A DNA stretch of 64,000 nucleotides. Origin: Cytospora piceicola (Eukaryota > Ascomycota > Sordariomycetes > Diaporthales > Cytosporaceae). The stretch covers positions 124,001 through 188,000 of the forward strand of contig JALQBC010000022.1 of assembly GCA_023375675.1 (NCBI GenBank), written 5' to 3'. Positions 34,931 to 46,400 of this stretch are shown in pieces. The translations under genes and the position numbers were made by a program. The notes under the pieces are model-generated. The model was not told where the DNA came from and did no database searches. It worked only from the letters and a program-made list of their open reading frames with translations. Numbering within the stretch: the first letter of the stretch is position 1; every line of letters begins with the position of its first letter.

Positions 34931-36572
34931 GTCATGCCGAATAATGGGACTGGACAATAGTCGGCTGTTAGCAAGAGCCGTGATTCCGGGGCAACACCGA
35001 CAGTTTCGAAGCCGGTATGTGACCGCAGGTGTTTATGCCGAAGTGATCATGTGGATGTGTGTATGTAGGTATGTAATTGGCTTCTATGTATATACCTGGG
35101 TATATACTTATGTGCCTAGGTAAGTATGCCTGGCTGCCTGGCTGCTCGGTTGCAGTGCGGGTGATTGATCTCCACTACGGTCCACGGGTGGCAGGAGGGA
35201 AGTACGTACCACGAGCCTAGGCCAACTAATCTGCAGAGATACCTAGATACCTAGATATATATGGGGCGTGGCAGGGATTGATGCGCTTGCACTTGCACTT
35301 GCAGACGGGCAGACAGGCAGACGGGGGAATGAAGTCAGACGGTTTATTTTTTTTTGTGCGGTTAAAAAGGGTTCTCTATAATACCACAATAACGAATTAG
35401 TCAAAGACCCAGAGCGGAGAAGCTCTGCATGCGTGCGAGTTGACTTTGGTTCAAGTCACTCTTCAACTCGAAAGAGAAGTGTCCCTCGCCATTTTGATGC
35501 TAGTCGGATACAGACTCGAGCCCAAGTTGATCGCATAATACAGCATGTTTTCTACCCGAAGTTGTATGTACCTACATAGGTACATAGGTAGATATTTAGA
35601 TTATACCTAAATACCTAGGCACCTAGCTCTGATACATACTTCTTAGGTAGTACCTACCTAGGTACCTAGGTAGGTGGAAATGGACAGGTCAGGGGGTAAT
35701 GAAGTTACTTGTCGCACACATCCCTTTCCGAAATCGTCAAGCCGTAAAGTACTGGGCAAGTAAACCGCACCTCTCTGCGCCCACACAAGTACCCAGCAAC
35801 ATGGTATGTCAGGCTGGGCTGGCGCATATCTGATTCGACGCCATGTCTTGTCTGCTAAAACAAAAGAAAAGGACCTGCAGCCGTGTATCACCATGACGGG
35901 TGCATGATCCATGGATGAGGAGATTCCGTTGGTACTGGTAATATTAGTATTATTCGGAAGACTCAAGACTGATGACTGGGTGCACCTTGGGAGGTACTTG
36001 ATTGTTGTGTACCCCGTATTTGACTGATCAAATCTGTATAAGAAAGGGCGTCCAAGGCACCGAGGTTCCCACATTATTTACTGTGTACAATACATTACCA
36101 GTAATACCTAGGTACACAGTAAACAAAGGTTGTAGTTGCAGTTGCAGTCGCAGTTGCAGTTGCATTTATACCACAGTAAGTAGTTGCTTGCTGTCCTCGG
36201 ATCATTGATGGTCGGGGGGGGGGGGCCACTCATAATTCTCCACTTCGCTATCGCTGCGCTGCAACATGCTTCCCATTGTTTTCGTTCCTTTCTCCGTGAC
36301 CTTCGCATATGATGCCCAACAACTCGAATGGCGGTCTACATAACAGTACCTGAAACTGGCCCCATTTGACGCGACGTGACGTGCATCTGCGTCGTCTTAA
36401 CTGGTTTTCTTGTGTGCGTATCTATGTGAACTCCGCATGAGAAGATAACTACCTAGGTAGGTATGTATTTTGGTTTGTTATATCACATCTCCTTCTATAA
36501 GCTAAAAACAACGCGGAAGAGACGGGGAGGAAGGGCGGTCACGGAAACGGTTTGGTCCATAGGCAAAAAAAT

Positions 36573-36615
36573 TGATGATGATGGATGATGATGATGATGA
36601 TTATGATGATGATGA
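36573..36615. repeat. (GAT)n microsatellite
   Basis: GATGATGATGGATGATGATG-type run with two interruptions, in intergenic DNA upstream of the Rxt3-like gene. Confidence 0.9.
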
Positions 36616-37803
36616 CATTCGGGGTTCTGGAAGCAGTTGGCTGGAAAGGTCCCCTTGCACATGAAAATGAAAATCACATTTCTGGTCTTGCCTGGCACGC
36701 CTGGGTCGCCTGGATCGCCTGGGTCGCCTGCCGCTTTTACTGCAGGGGCTTCCCTGTCTAGTGCGCAATGACCCTGCACTGACCTACTTCGTAGCGCCAA
36801 TCCGTCCATGTCACCCCTGTCTGTGGTCGCGGGTCTGGCTTCCTTCCTCCACCGGCATTTTTTTCTTTAGCGTACAGAGTCTGAGAGTCTAGTTTGCGCC
36901 TGCAGCTAACTGTGTGTTTGGTACGCAACTAACTACCTAGAGGTACCTAGGTATACAAGGGTAATAAAAACAACAGGCGACGCTTCGTAGGTGCAGTTGT
37001 TTACTACTCCTGGGACTCGAGTAATGAATAGATACGTTGAGAGAGCTTTCAGGCTGCGCAGTGTTCTGTATTGTACATATTGACGTGTGAGGCAGGTGCC
37101 CCTGGTCACCAAATACCGTACGCGATACGTACCGATATACATAGTACCATAACAGTCCCGCACCGTTGTACAAGTCAATGTACATACATGCTTATAAGTT
37201 ACAGTATAGCAACCGTGCCCGCTTTAGCGTCCTTCCAATCCCTGCTGGACAGCTGGGTCGCCGCCCCGTATTTTCCCTTTCCAAGGTCGCAGCAGCACAC
37301 ACAGCAAAAGCACAGCTCAGCTCAGCTCAGTTTCCTTCCTGCGACAAACACCATTCAACCAACGCCCGCATGCTGCATTTCTCCTCGACCTCAACATATA
37401 TAGCGACACCAATAGCGACGACCATATTAAACCACAAACCACTACCCTTGACACCCATATCTACGACAGTCGACGAGATACTAATACCAAGCGCCGAATC
37501 CCCTCCACGTATGCCGCCCAGCTAATGCGACCACTTGTTTCTTAATCACCCTCGAGACCTTCTTGGCCTGATCTCGCATCTCGTTTGTCTGGTTGTTTGC
37601 TTGTCTGTCTGTTTGCTTGCTGGCGCCCAATTTCGATGAGAAACGAGTTGCATACATACAACCACATATACAGCCAGACGCGTCCGGATACGATACCGTC
37701 AAGTTTGTCTCTACGCTACCACGACGACTACCCCCTACCGTAATCAGGACAAACCGGGAGAGAGCCTTGACATACACCCTTCCAAGTCTCTTCGAGCCTT
37801 AAA

Positions 37804-40800
37804 ATGGATCATCGAGATCCTCGCCAGCCTGGCTCTCAACACCCGAACCTCCCCTTTTCGCGGAATGCCCAGTCTCCGCTCTACACTCGACAGACCCTGC
37901 CTCCTCCTACGCCATCGTCAGCCTCTTCCACACCCGCCCAGGCATATGAGAGACAGCAGCAGGCCCAGCAGCATCCTCAACCTCCACCGCCTCCTGGTGG
38001 CTCCGCATTCTCACCCGACAACTTACCGCGACGACCTTCCGACCCCCATTTCTTCCAATCCTCCCGACCATACGAGCCGAGCACTTCCCTTACGCCTTCA
38101 AATCATTCACGACACCATAGCTCTTCTTCCATCACACCTGCACCGCCTATGAGCCGCGCTATGCCGCCACCGGGCTCGCCTCCTCAGCCCGGCGGCCAGG
38201 GTCTACAAATGGGACCCGGGGGCGCTTATGGCTTGCCTCCCCCAAGACCACCTCCCGTGTCAGTCGGTCCTCCTACTGCATTTCCAGGTGGGCGTGAGCT
38301 CCCCGCTCTAGGTTCAATACCGAGGACAGGAAGTACAGGAAGTTCAATGCCCATATCGTCCATGTTGGGCGGTCTCTCTCAGGTACGAGATCCATCCGCG
38401 CCATCCTTTGCTCCACCTACCACCTCGCCAGCCGTCTCCGCACCACCCTATGCTTCGGCCGTGCACGCCTCTCCCAGGATGACCAACAACCATCCCGAGT
38501 ACGCCTCTTACCGACGGCCGCATACACCTGAGCAACACCAGAGAATGTACGAGGCAAGGGATCCGCGAGACCCGCGAAGCACGGCTGGCTCGCCCCATGG
38601 TATGCATTTAACGCCAGAGATGCAGAGGTACGGGACGCCGCGCGACACATACCGCCACCCTCCACCGCCTATGGGTCCTGTGGAGCATGCCCGAGAATTT
38701 CAGAGAATGTCGGCTGGCCCTATACCGCCTCCCCGGCCGAGCAGCCAGCCCCAGTCGTTCCCGAATGCTGCGCCGCCCTCTCGCCCCATGGATATGGGGA
38801 GACCGCCGCATCCCGAAATGTATGCGAGGCGCGAGGAGCTACGGCCGGGCATTGAATACAACCCGGAGCGGCCTATTGTAGTCAAGCACGAAGAGGAGCG
38901 ACTCATGTTCGAGAGGGAAAGGCAAGAGCGGGAGATGGAGCTCCGGGAGCGCGAGAGGCGTGAGATGGAGTTCCGAGAACGCGAGAGGAGGGAGAGGACC
39001 ATTTCAGGGGGCGATCCAGGACGATCACACACGATGCAGCAGACCGAATACGGCCCACCGGGTATGCAGAGACGAGAGGGGCCACCGCCGCAATATGGGC
39101 GTCCGCCAGACGCTCGTGAGCAAGCACACTGGCAGAGGATGCCGCAGTACGACCAACCAAGGGTGCCCTACGAGGAGCCGAGAACACACCCCAGACAGCA
39201 TGAGTACCCACACGGGAATGCTCCTCAGTACGGTCTTCCTGCTGGGCCTTATTCGCAGCCCCCACTAGAACGCTATCCACCATCATCACATCCTGGGCAC
39301 CCACAGCAGATGCCACCAGCAGGTCATCCAGCTGCGCCCTTCGAATCCCCAGAGCGCCATCGGATGGTAGCTCTTCCTCCACAACAGCAGCCTCCTTACC
39401 GGCGGCCCGGCGAAGATGGCCCCCCCCCGCCTTCTGTCGCATACAGCAATGGGCACCCGTCGCTATTCGGGTCTCCGCGACACCGGCCCATGGAGGAGCC
39501 GGGTCATCTTATGACACAGCAGAATCTCTTACGAGTGCAGGAAATGAACAGGAAGGGCCGCGTATCGCCACTACCCCAGGCGGTTCAGGGTGCTCAACCG
39601 CAAATACCGGGTCCGCCTGGAGAAGCGGGCATCAAGAGCGAGTTCGGCCGTATGTTTTCCGGCATTGGAAGCGGAGTCATGACACTAGGGGTTTCTAGTC
39701 CTGTCGCATCTGGCGCTCAGTTGCCTTTCACTGGCAGTGGACTAGGGAGGCGTGATGATGCGGACCACACACCACAAGATATGATCAGCGATGCCAAGGG
39801 TGGCAGGGACAGTACTGCTCGCACGAAGCGGAGGAAGCCAAAGGAAGATGACTCCAAGGGTGATGAAGAAACCACCGGAAGGAGCACACCCGTGGGCAGA
39901 GCCAAGCGGCAGAAGACCCACTCGCATCACCACCATCAGTACGTTTTGAACCCTTTGCGCTTACGATTCTTGCCCGATGAAGCTCACAGCGTTAGCCATC
40001 ATCACCACCATCATCACATCCCCGACCTTCCGTCCCAGCAGGCTGGTAACACCCCGTTCAAGAATGTCAGGGGAGATACTCCGGTTGCATCCCCTACAAG
40101 CCTCGCGAAAGATATACTCACGACCCATCATCATGCCCCCCCGCGATCTGTAGCTCACGGACAAATCAGGGATCCCAATGTAAGACCAGCTGCCGCTCAG
40201 CCAACCTCTGCGGTCATCATACCGCCCAGGACGAAACGCACTGTCTTGAACAAAACAGTCCTCGACAGCATCGCCGGCAGGCCACGAGAGCACCTGGGTG
40301 ACTTCATTTACGAGCTTGGCCTCAAGCCCGCTCGCGTACAGGATCCCCGCACGAGCCGACCGCCACGCCATTCATACCAGTCTACGCCCAAGCCTCTACC
40401 TATAGACCTGATCAAGGGCAAGGAGGGCGGTACACTGATGGTCAAGGTCGGGAAGCAGCACCTCACCCGAGCCGCGAGGGAGGAAATCACAACGCGCCGG
40501 GCGATCTGGGGAACGGATGTGTACACGGATGACTCGGACGTCTTGGCAGCCTGCATCCACAGCGGATGGATCCGAGGCGAGTGGCCAGAAGAGGTCGATG
40601 TTGACCTGCTGGGTCTCGACGAAGGCATCGGTGCAGACGTAAAGGAAGCCAAAGGTGGCAAGAAAGGGCGGGGCAAGGAGCCGAGCCCGCCCCAGAAACG
40701 GGACGTGGAGTTCCTGGAAACACCGCCCAAGACAGGACCGGTCCAGGTGCCCGAAGGCCAGGATATGCACGTCATGGTATTGATTATGCCAAAGTTGGAA

Positions 40801-41427
40801 AAGTATACATCAACGGTGCGATTTGGCATCAAGAGCCGGGAATGGGGTGGCAAGTTGGGACAAGACGGGCAGCGGTCTAGTCATGATGGGCTCAGCTTCA
40901 TGATCCAGTCGATTCGATTCGTCACCAATGGCGCCGGTCCGCAGAGCAGGCTTCGCGGGAGGGACCGACGAGAGAGGATGAGGAAAGCCATGCAGGAGGT
41001 TGATGTCAGTCGGGTCTTTGAGGCCCGAGTGCCAAATGCCGGCAGCGGCAGCGGCATCGTTCCACTGGGCTCCACAAAAAGAGCACCTGGAAGTGATGGT
41101 GACAAGGAGAACAGATCACTCGATGGTGCTGAGCGCGGCAGTGAAAACCAGGGCGCCACGCCTCAGCAGCAAAGAAGCAGGGAAAAAGAGGAGGAAGCGG
41201 AGAGACCAGCAGGCAGTGCAGGGCAAGCAGACCAAAGCGACCAGCACAATCGAGACGACGATAGCGGCGTCGGTGATGTCAGTGGATTGGGCGACGATGC
41301 TACTGCTTCGATGGCCGCGAACGCCGCACCTACAACTACGACCATGCCTACGCCTGCACCTGTACTTGTACTCACAACTACGATGCCGACAGTCTCCAGC
41401 AGGTTGACACCACCTGCGGATTCGTAA
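37804..41427 (+). CDS. RXT3: Rxt3-domain subunit of the Rpd3L histone deacetylase complex
   Basis: A nuclear transcriptional corepressor component; in yeast, Rxt3 belongs to the large Rpd3 deacetylase complex. The 1207-residue frame begins with 700 residues of Pro/Gln/Ser/His-rich disordered sequence, including an Arg/Glu-rich helix (residues about 365-400). A basic region with KRRKPK and RAKRQKTHS follows and is a likely nuclear signal. The Rxt3 domain starts near residue 809 (RTKRTVLNKTVLDSIAGRP) and contains AIWGTDVYTDDSDVLAACIH and SGWIRGEWPEEVDVDLL near 900-925, then MHVMVLIMPKLEKYTSTVRF near 989. The tail is acidic and Thr/Pro-rich. An in-frame 51-nt segment (39939-39989, GTACGT...CTCACAG) between two His runs looks like an intron; if removed the protein has 1190 residues. 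The filamentous-fungal form is much longer than yeast Rxt3, mainly from the N-terminal tail. Confidence 0.88.
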   Translation: MDHRDPRQPGSQHPNLPFSRNAQSPLYTRQTLPPPTPSSASSTPAQAYERQQQAQQHPQPPPPPGGSAFSPDNLPRRPSDPHFFQSSRPYEPSTSLTPSNHSRHHSSSSITPAPPMSRAMPPPGSPPQPGGQGLQMGPGGAYGLPPPRPPPVSVGPPTAFPGGRELPALGSIPRTGSTGSSMPISSMLGGLSQVRDPSAPSFAPPTTSPAVSAPPYASAVHASPRMTNNHPEYASYRRPHTPEQHQRMYEARDPRDPRSTAGSPHGMHLTPEMQRYGTPRDTYRHPPPPMGPVEHAREFQRMSAGPIPPPRPSSQPQSFPNAAPPSRPMDMGRPPHPEMYARREELRPGIEYNPERPIVVKHEEERLMFERERQEREMELRERERREMEFRERERRERTISGGDPGRSHTMQQTEYGPPGMQRREGPPPQYGRPPDAREQAHWQRMPQYDQPRVPYEEPRTHPRQHEYPHGNAPQYGLPAGPYSQPPLERYPPSSHPGHPQQMPPAGHPAAPFESPERHRMVALPPQQQPPYRRPGEDGPPPPSVAYSNGHPSLFGSPRHRPMEEPGHLMTQQNLLRVQEMNRKGRVSPLPQAVQGAQPQIPGPPGEAGIKSEFGRMFSGIGSGVMTLGVSSPVASGAQLPFTGSGLGRRDDADHTPQDMISDAKGGRDSTARTKRRKPKEDDSKGDEETTGRSTPVGRAKRQKTHSHHHHQYVLNPLRLRFLPDEAHSVSHHHHHHHIPDLPSQQAGNTPFKNVRGDTPVASPTSLAKDILTTHHHAPPRSVAHGQIRDPNVRPAAAQPTSAVIIPPRTKRTVLNKTVLDSIAGRPREHLGDFIYELGLKPARVQDPRTSRPPRHSYQSTPKPLPIDLIKGKEGGTLMVKVGKQHLTRAAREEITTRRAIWGTDVYTDDSDVLAACIHSGWIRGEWPEEVDVDLLGLDEGIGADVKEAKGGKKGRGKEPSPPQKRDVEFLETPPKTGPVQVPEGQDMHVMVLIMPKLEKYTSTVRFGIKSREWGGKLGQDGQRSSHDGLSFMIQSIRFVTNGAGPQSRLRGRDRRERMRKAMQEVDVSRVFEARVPNAGSGSGIVPLGSTKRAPGSDGDKENRSLDGAERGSENQGATPQQQRSREKEEEAERPAGSAGQADQSDQHNRDDDSGVGDVSGLGDDATASMAANAAPTTTTMPTPAPVLVLTTTMPTVSSRLTPPADS

Positions 41428-42173
41428 GCGGATGAAGGGTGGAAAAGATACCTATCACGAATTCGGGCGGGCAACATCTTTATTGCCCTATGTCTATTTT
41501 GGATTGCAAAAGCACGATGGTGGGCGTTTGGAGGCAGATATGGATATGTCTTCTTCACTTGGTGTTTGAATTTCTGGTGGGTTTTTGAGATACCCACGGC
41601 TCCTTGCTTGAGCAGCAGAGCTGGTTCGACTTATAATGAGGTGCTTGCTCGGGGGGCGTGGGATTCTCCGGCAACGCCCCTGCATGTCGAAGCAAAGTGT
41701 GTGCACGTTCAAACAAACATGCATGGCATGTAGATATGACATATGACAACTTGCATGAGCTACAACAAGTATAACGAAATAAAACCATTTCTAAGACATA
41801 CAAGCGTTGGAGTGACAAGACTGTTGATTGTCTAGTCACAGTCACGTACCTGCTCGAGTACCCATGCATACTGCGAGACAAGTGCCTAGGAAATAAACCA
41901 TTTACCATCCCCTCTCCGCCCTCCCCTTTTCTCACGGGCCTCCCTCCTTTAACGTCGCTACTGTGGTAGTCAAGGGTTCGGGTGGGCTGGCTCAATGCGG
42001 CAGGCAATCAGCGGTCAGGCTTATCTCTCTCACTCGACACCCGAGACATGATTGGCACGAGCACAAATCAGGAGTTATTTCAACAGTTCCACGTCCGGCA
42101 TATTATCAAATAGAGATAGATGCATTTTCTCCAAGACGTAGACTAGAACAGGCATAGGAGGTCTTGAAAAAGC
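41428..42173. other. intergenic
   Basis: 3' flank of the Rxt3-like gene and promoter of the CLN3 gene. No gene, RNA or repeat family is recognised. Confidence 0.6.
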
Positions 42174-43624
42174 ATGCGCCCATCAACATCCTCATCCGCC
42201 CTCCTGCCAATGCCCGGAACACCAGCCTGGCGCGCCAGGATCGCCGCCGTCTTCCAGAATGCAGACACTCATGTTCTCGTGGCCTTTTGGCTCTTTGGTA
42301 TGCGGATCCGTCCCCCTTTTGAGGGAACAAGTTGAAGTGTATTCTATTCGTAACAAGGAGGTACACACTAACAAGTGACACACGATACACAGGGCTCATC
42401 AACAATGTCCTCTACGTGGTCATCCTCTCCGCCGCGCAGGACCTCATCGGCAACCTGCCCAAGGGCATCGTCCTCCTCGCCGACGTGATGCCCTCCTTCG
42501 CCACCAAGCTCATCGCGCCCTACTTCATCCACCTGGTGCCGTACCCCGCGCGCGTGCTCGCCTGCGCCGGGCTCTCCACCGCGGGGATGCTGCTCGTCGC
42601 CCTGACCCCGCCCGAGCAGTCCGTCGCCGTCAAGATGGCCGGCGTCGCCCTCGCCAGCCTGAGCAGCGGCGGCGGCGAGCTCAGCTTCCTCGGGCTCACT
42701 CACTACTACGGCCACATGGCGCTCGCGGCCTGGGGCAGCGGCACGGGCGGCGCGGGGCTGGCCGGCGCGGGGCTGTACGTCCTGCTGACGACGGGGCTCG
42801 GCTTCAGCGTCAGGGGGAGCCTGCTGGCGTCGGCCTTCCTGCCTGCCGTCATGCTGCTCAGCTTCTTTGTGATACTGCCGCGTGGGCCGCTGCGCCAGGG
42901 CGCTGCGGTCAAGACGTACGAGGCGCTGCCGGAGGGCTCGCTGGGCGAGGAGGACGGCGAGGATGTGAACCAAGACGGGGATGACTCTTCTGGCTTGCTG
43001 GCTTCTGACCCGGCCGACGCGAGGGCTGCGCGTGCGGAAGGTGCCGGCATGGGCTTCGCGGCGCACCTGAAGCGCGCGAAGGCCCTGTTCTTCCCGTACA
43101 TGCTGCCGCTCTTCATGGTCTTTGTCGCCGAGTATACCATCAACCAGGGCGTCTCGCCCACGCTGCTGTTCCCGCTCGAGTCGTCCCCCTTCTCCGAGCA
43201 CCGGGACTTCTACCCCTTCTACAACTTCCTCTACCAGCTCGGCGTCTTCGTGTCGCGCTCGTCGACGCCCTTCGTGCGCGTCCACCGGCTGTACGTCCCG
43301 TCCGTCCTGCAGGTCGGCAACCTCGCGCTGCTGACGGCGCACGCGCTGCTCGGCTTCATCCCGTCCGTCTACCTCGTGTTCCTGGTCGTGCTCTGGGAGG
43401 GCCTGCTGGGCGGCGCCGTCTACGTCAACGCGTTCGCCGAGATCATCGAGGCGGTGCCGGCGGCGGAGCGCGAGTTCAGCCTCGCCGCGACGTCGGTGGC
43501 CGACAGCGCCGGCATCTGCGTCGCCGGGCTCGTCGGCGTGGCCGTCGAGGGGAGGCTGTGCGACTGGCAGGTGCGGCACGGCAGGGGCTGGTGCAGGGAG
43601 ATCAAGGCGCACGGGGGAGGCTGA
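42174..43624 (+). CDS. BTN1: CLN3/battenin-family vacuolar membrane protein
   Basis: A multi-pass membrane protein of the battenin family, located in vacuole/lysosome or endosome membranes and linked to luminal pH and amino-acid transport. One 95-nt intron (42298-42392, GTATGC...ACACAG) splits the signature. Exon 1 ends VAFWLFG and exon 2 continues [19 protein letters not shown], matching the human [23 protein letters not shown] region. Total length is 451 residues, close to human CLN3 (438). Other family blocks are [14 protein letters not shown], the [14 protein letters not shown] segment, [20 protein letters not shown] and the [11 protein letters not shown] motif. A hydrophilic acidic loop of about 50 residues separates the two halves. 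Codon third positions are almost all G/C, which creates a 480-codon antisense shadow. It is convergent with the 2EXR gene, 207 bp away. Confidence 0.95.
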
Positions 43625-43627
43625 GGC

Positions 43628-43642
43628 GGGGGGGGGGGGGGC
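43628..43642. repeat. poly-G tract after CLN3 stop
   Basis: A run of about 14 G directly follows the stop codon, in the 3' flank between two convergent genes. Confidence 0.9.
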
Positions 43643-43831
43643 GATGGTCGTGGGGTGTGGGGGTTTGGTATCATTTCTACGGGAAAGAAAGAATGCAAGA
43701 GATATTAAAGAGATGGATAACACGCCCCAGGACATCCTGCCTGCCTGCCTGCCTGCCTCCTCGCCTGCCCGAGACCTCGCTAATATGCAAAAACAAATGC
43801 AAGATTGCAAAAACTTATCCCCGGCACTGCC

Positions 43832-44815
43832 CTATCTGGCCTCCTGGCGGCTCCAGTTCTCCGTCCTATGGACAATGTGCAGGCCGGGCGCCCTCCAGCC
43901 CGGGTCACGCTCCTCCGCCCTCCTGAAGGCCTTCTTGACCAGGGCCCATATGCGCCTCACCTCGTCGCGCTTCAGCCTCTTCAGGCCCCGGAGCGTCGAG
44001 GGCTCCGGCCAGCCGTGCTCCGAGAAGTCGACCAGCAGCGTGAGCAGCTGCAGCCTGGGGAACTGCTGGACGAACCTGGCGCCCCTGTCCACGGCCGAGT
44101 CGACCCAGCAGGGCCGCAGGCCCCAGTTCATCACGAGGCTCTGCAGGTCGGCGTAGCCGGCCATCTCGGCCTCGCTGATGTCGTCTAGGCTCGTTTCCGT
44201 CCCGTGTCAGCGGGGGGGGGACAAGGCAAAAAGGATTCCCAACGGGGGGCACACGGCTTTTCTGAACTCACATCCGCGGTATATCCATACCGACTCGCGG
44301 TCAAAGTTCATGTACACGCCCTCGTCGCCCCGCCCCCGCGCCTGGACGAGCTGATACCTGGGGTGCGCCGGCGGTGCCGGACCACCGCCGCCGCCGCCGC
44401 CGCTAACCCTCGGCCCCGGCGGCTGCGGCTGCGGCTGCGCGACCAGGAGGCCCCTGGACTCGGCGCAGGCCTGGAGCACGGCCGGCACCTTCCTCTGGAG
44501 GTTGTACCTGAACTTGGCGTTGTTCCACGTCCGCGGCACGACGGCCGGGCCCGGAAGCAGGGCGGCCTCCTCCCATACCAGGCAGCGCAGCTCGGGCGGG
44601 AGGTACGGGAACTGGGGGAACCGGGAGGGCGGCGAGGGCGGCGGCGGCGGGCTGCTGCTGCTACCGCTGCTGCTGCTGCTACCGCTGTCCTGTGGTTCGT
44701 CCCTGAAGACGTGCAGGATGTCTGGGCTGAAGCACTCGGTGACTTGGGCTTTCACCTCGGCCTCTGTTGGGAAGTCACCGGTGCCGCGGCATGGGAGGAC
44801 TGGTGGGCTGGCCAT
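43832..44815 (-). CDS. 2EXR-domain protein
   Basis: The second 2EXR protein of the window, 298 residues from two exons. The intron (44185-44271, GTGAGT...CCTAG) is supported by frame continuity: exon 1 ends VWIYRG plus one base, and exon 2 resumes DISEAEMAGYADLQSLVMNW. The 2EXR start RFPQFPYLPPELRCLVWEEA is at residues about 64-83, preceded by a Ser/Pro low-complexity tail. Poly-Gly and Gln-Pro runs sit in the middle of the domain. The C-terminal exon (residues 182-298) contains a helix-rich FPRLQLLTLLVDFSEHGWPE segment, also typical of the family. Its function is unknown. Like the other 2EXR gene it lies tail-to-tail with a conserved gene. Sequence identity with the first copy is low outside the signature, so they are not recent duplicates. 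Confidence 0.85.
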
Positions 44816-46400
44816 GCCGGGTTTTGGGAGACGGGCGAGAGGTTGACTGTTGAGTGTCAGTTATTGATATGATTGAAGCGATGGTTTGGGGGTCCGTGGT
44901 GAGGGTGTTTGGGGGGGTGGGAGGTCTTCAAGTTGGTATGGGTCTATCTTGATGTATAATTCTGTGTTGTCTATAGACCTAGAGAATAATTCATTTTGAG
45001 TATATACACGTTATACGTACTGTTGGAAGACTTTCCCGCGGCTTGAAACTATGAAAGGGGAGAGGTAGTTGGTCGGAACAAGTGATAGATGACGGTGAGG
45101 TATCACCCCTGAGCAAAAGAAGCGCGTGAACAATACCAAGATTTGGAGTCAGTATAATATATTGAAGTATTTGGGCTTGGCAATTTACGATGTATGAACA
45201 GCCAGGTTGTAAAGAAAGAAAGTAGTATGTTAAGAGCTCAGGCAGTAGTAGGCAGTAAGGAAGTTGAATGGCGACGTCCAGAATATAATGTCCTCCTTTC
45301 TGTTGTCCTCCCATGTCACCACTATCAGCACAAGCAATGAGACCCATTTATTTCCGGGGACAGTCTGCCGACAGGATGACAGGGTAACAGGAACACCAGT
45401 GCAGCAACAGAAGGAGGGGATTTGAAAATTGGGTTCCAACCTGGTCTCAGAATGGTGCCACCTGGGACTGGGCATTCAACATTGAATGGGCTGTGGTGGG
45501 CCGTGGTGCGTATGCTGGGTAGTATAGAACGTCACACCTGCAGCGGGAAGAATATGCCCGGGATTAAGAATATCAGACTCGATCGGGGTATATACACTAC
45601 TTACTTAAGTAGGTATAATGAGAGGGGGGATATGACAAGTGCGTGTTGGAGGCGGCCCAGAACTCTCTCTCTCCCTCTCTCTCTCTCTCTTTTGTCGGTG
45701 ATCCGGTCTCATGCTCAAGTGGAATGTAACATTGTAACATGGATCAAAAACTACCTGTCTACTGTGTACCTACTTAGGGTACTCAAGTACTATAGGGGGC
45801 GGGGGAAGTCTGGCAGTCTGGACCATAATTCCATCCATCCATCAGTCCCATCGTAATCCGTATTAACGGCGGTCAAGTTGCCGTGTCAAGTTACCGAACT
45901 GACGTGAACAGGGTAGACCGAAGAGAGAGAGAGAGAAAGACAGAGAACTCCTTTTTGGGTGAGGTTCCATCCAAGATATACTGTGTAGCAGGATCCGGCC
46001 CCCTTCGGCTCTCCGTCCTATCTCCGCTCGGAGCACAAGTTCTAAGTCCGTCATCGGGACCGGCATCGGCATCGGCATCGGCATCGGTGCCCCGGACGGC
46101 GGAATGACCGGGACTTTTGACGGTTGCCGGCATCTGCGCACCCAATTGCAGTGGCTTCTTAGCGCCACAAAAGTGATGTCGTCGATCCAATTCTCTCTGT
46201 TCGCCTCGCCGAAACTCGGCCGACCCTTTCAACTTCTTTCTCACACAGCAAGCAACCTTACAAGGCCTCGGAATAAGCGTACCTGACAGTTCAACCACAA
46301 CAAACATCCCTGAGGGTTTGAAACACGGCAACAACAAATCATTCCAGACCAGACCCCAAACCAAGCCAACCCCAAACCAAACCAAACCCAGAACCTCAAG
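44816..46400. other. intergenic, divergent promoter region
   Basis: No gene is supported. A (CT)n run lies at about 45661-45692 and a GGCATC repeat (five units) at about 46062-46087. Both flanking genes are transcribed outward, so promoters of the 2EXR gene and SDHAF4 lie here. Confidence 0.6.

Larger units (their letters stand above)
32750..37803. other. 5-kb intergenic region rich in simple repeats
   Basis: No gene is supported. Contents are one TACCCTAGGGTA (33754-33765), five TACCTAGGTA copies (35655, 35663, 36105, 36450, 36944), a GTG trinucleotide run (34901-34930), a GAT run (36573-36615) and a CAGCT repeat (about 37313-37331). The last kilobase is probably promoter and leader of the Rxt3-like gene. 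Open frames here are short, overlap on both strands and lack family resemblance. Confidence 0.55.

Noticed and set aside
34861..34974. Histidine-rich minus-strand frame
   Set aside because: Produced entirely by the GTG microsatellite.
42368..43810. 480-codon open frame antisense to CLN3
   Set aside because: Low-complexity Arg/Glu/Ala composition produced by G/C third positions of the CLN3 gene; no family resemblance.
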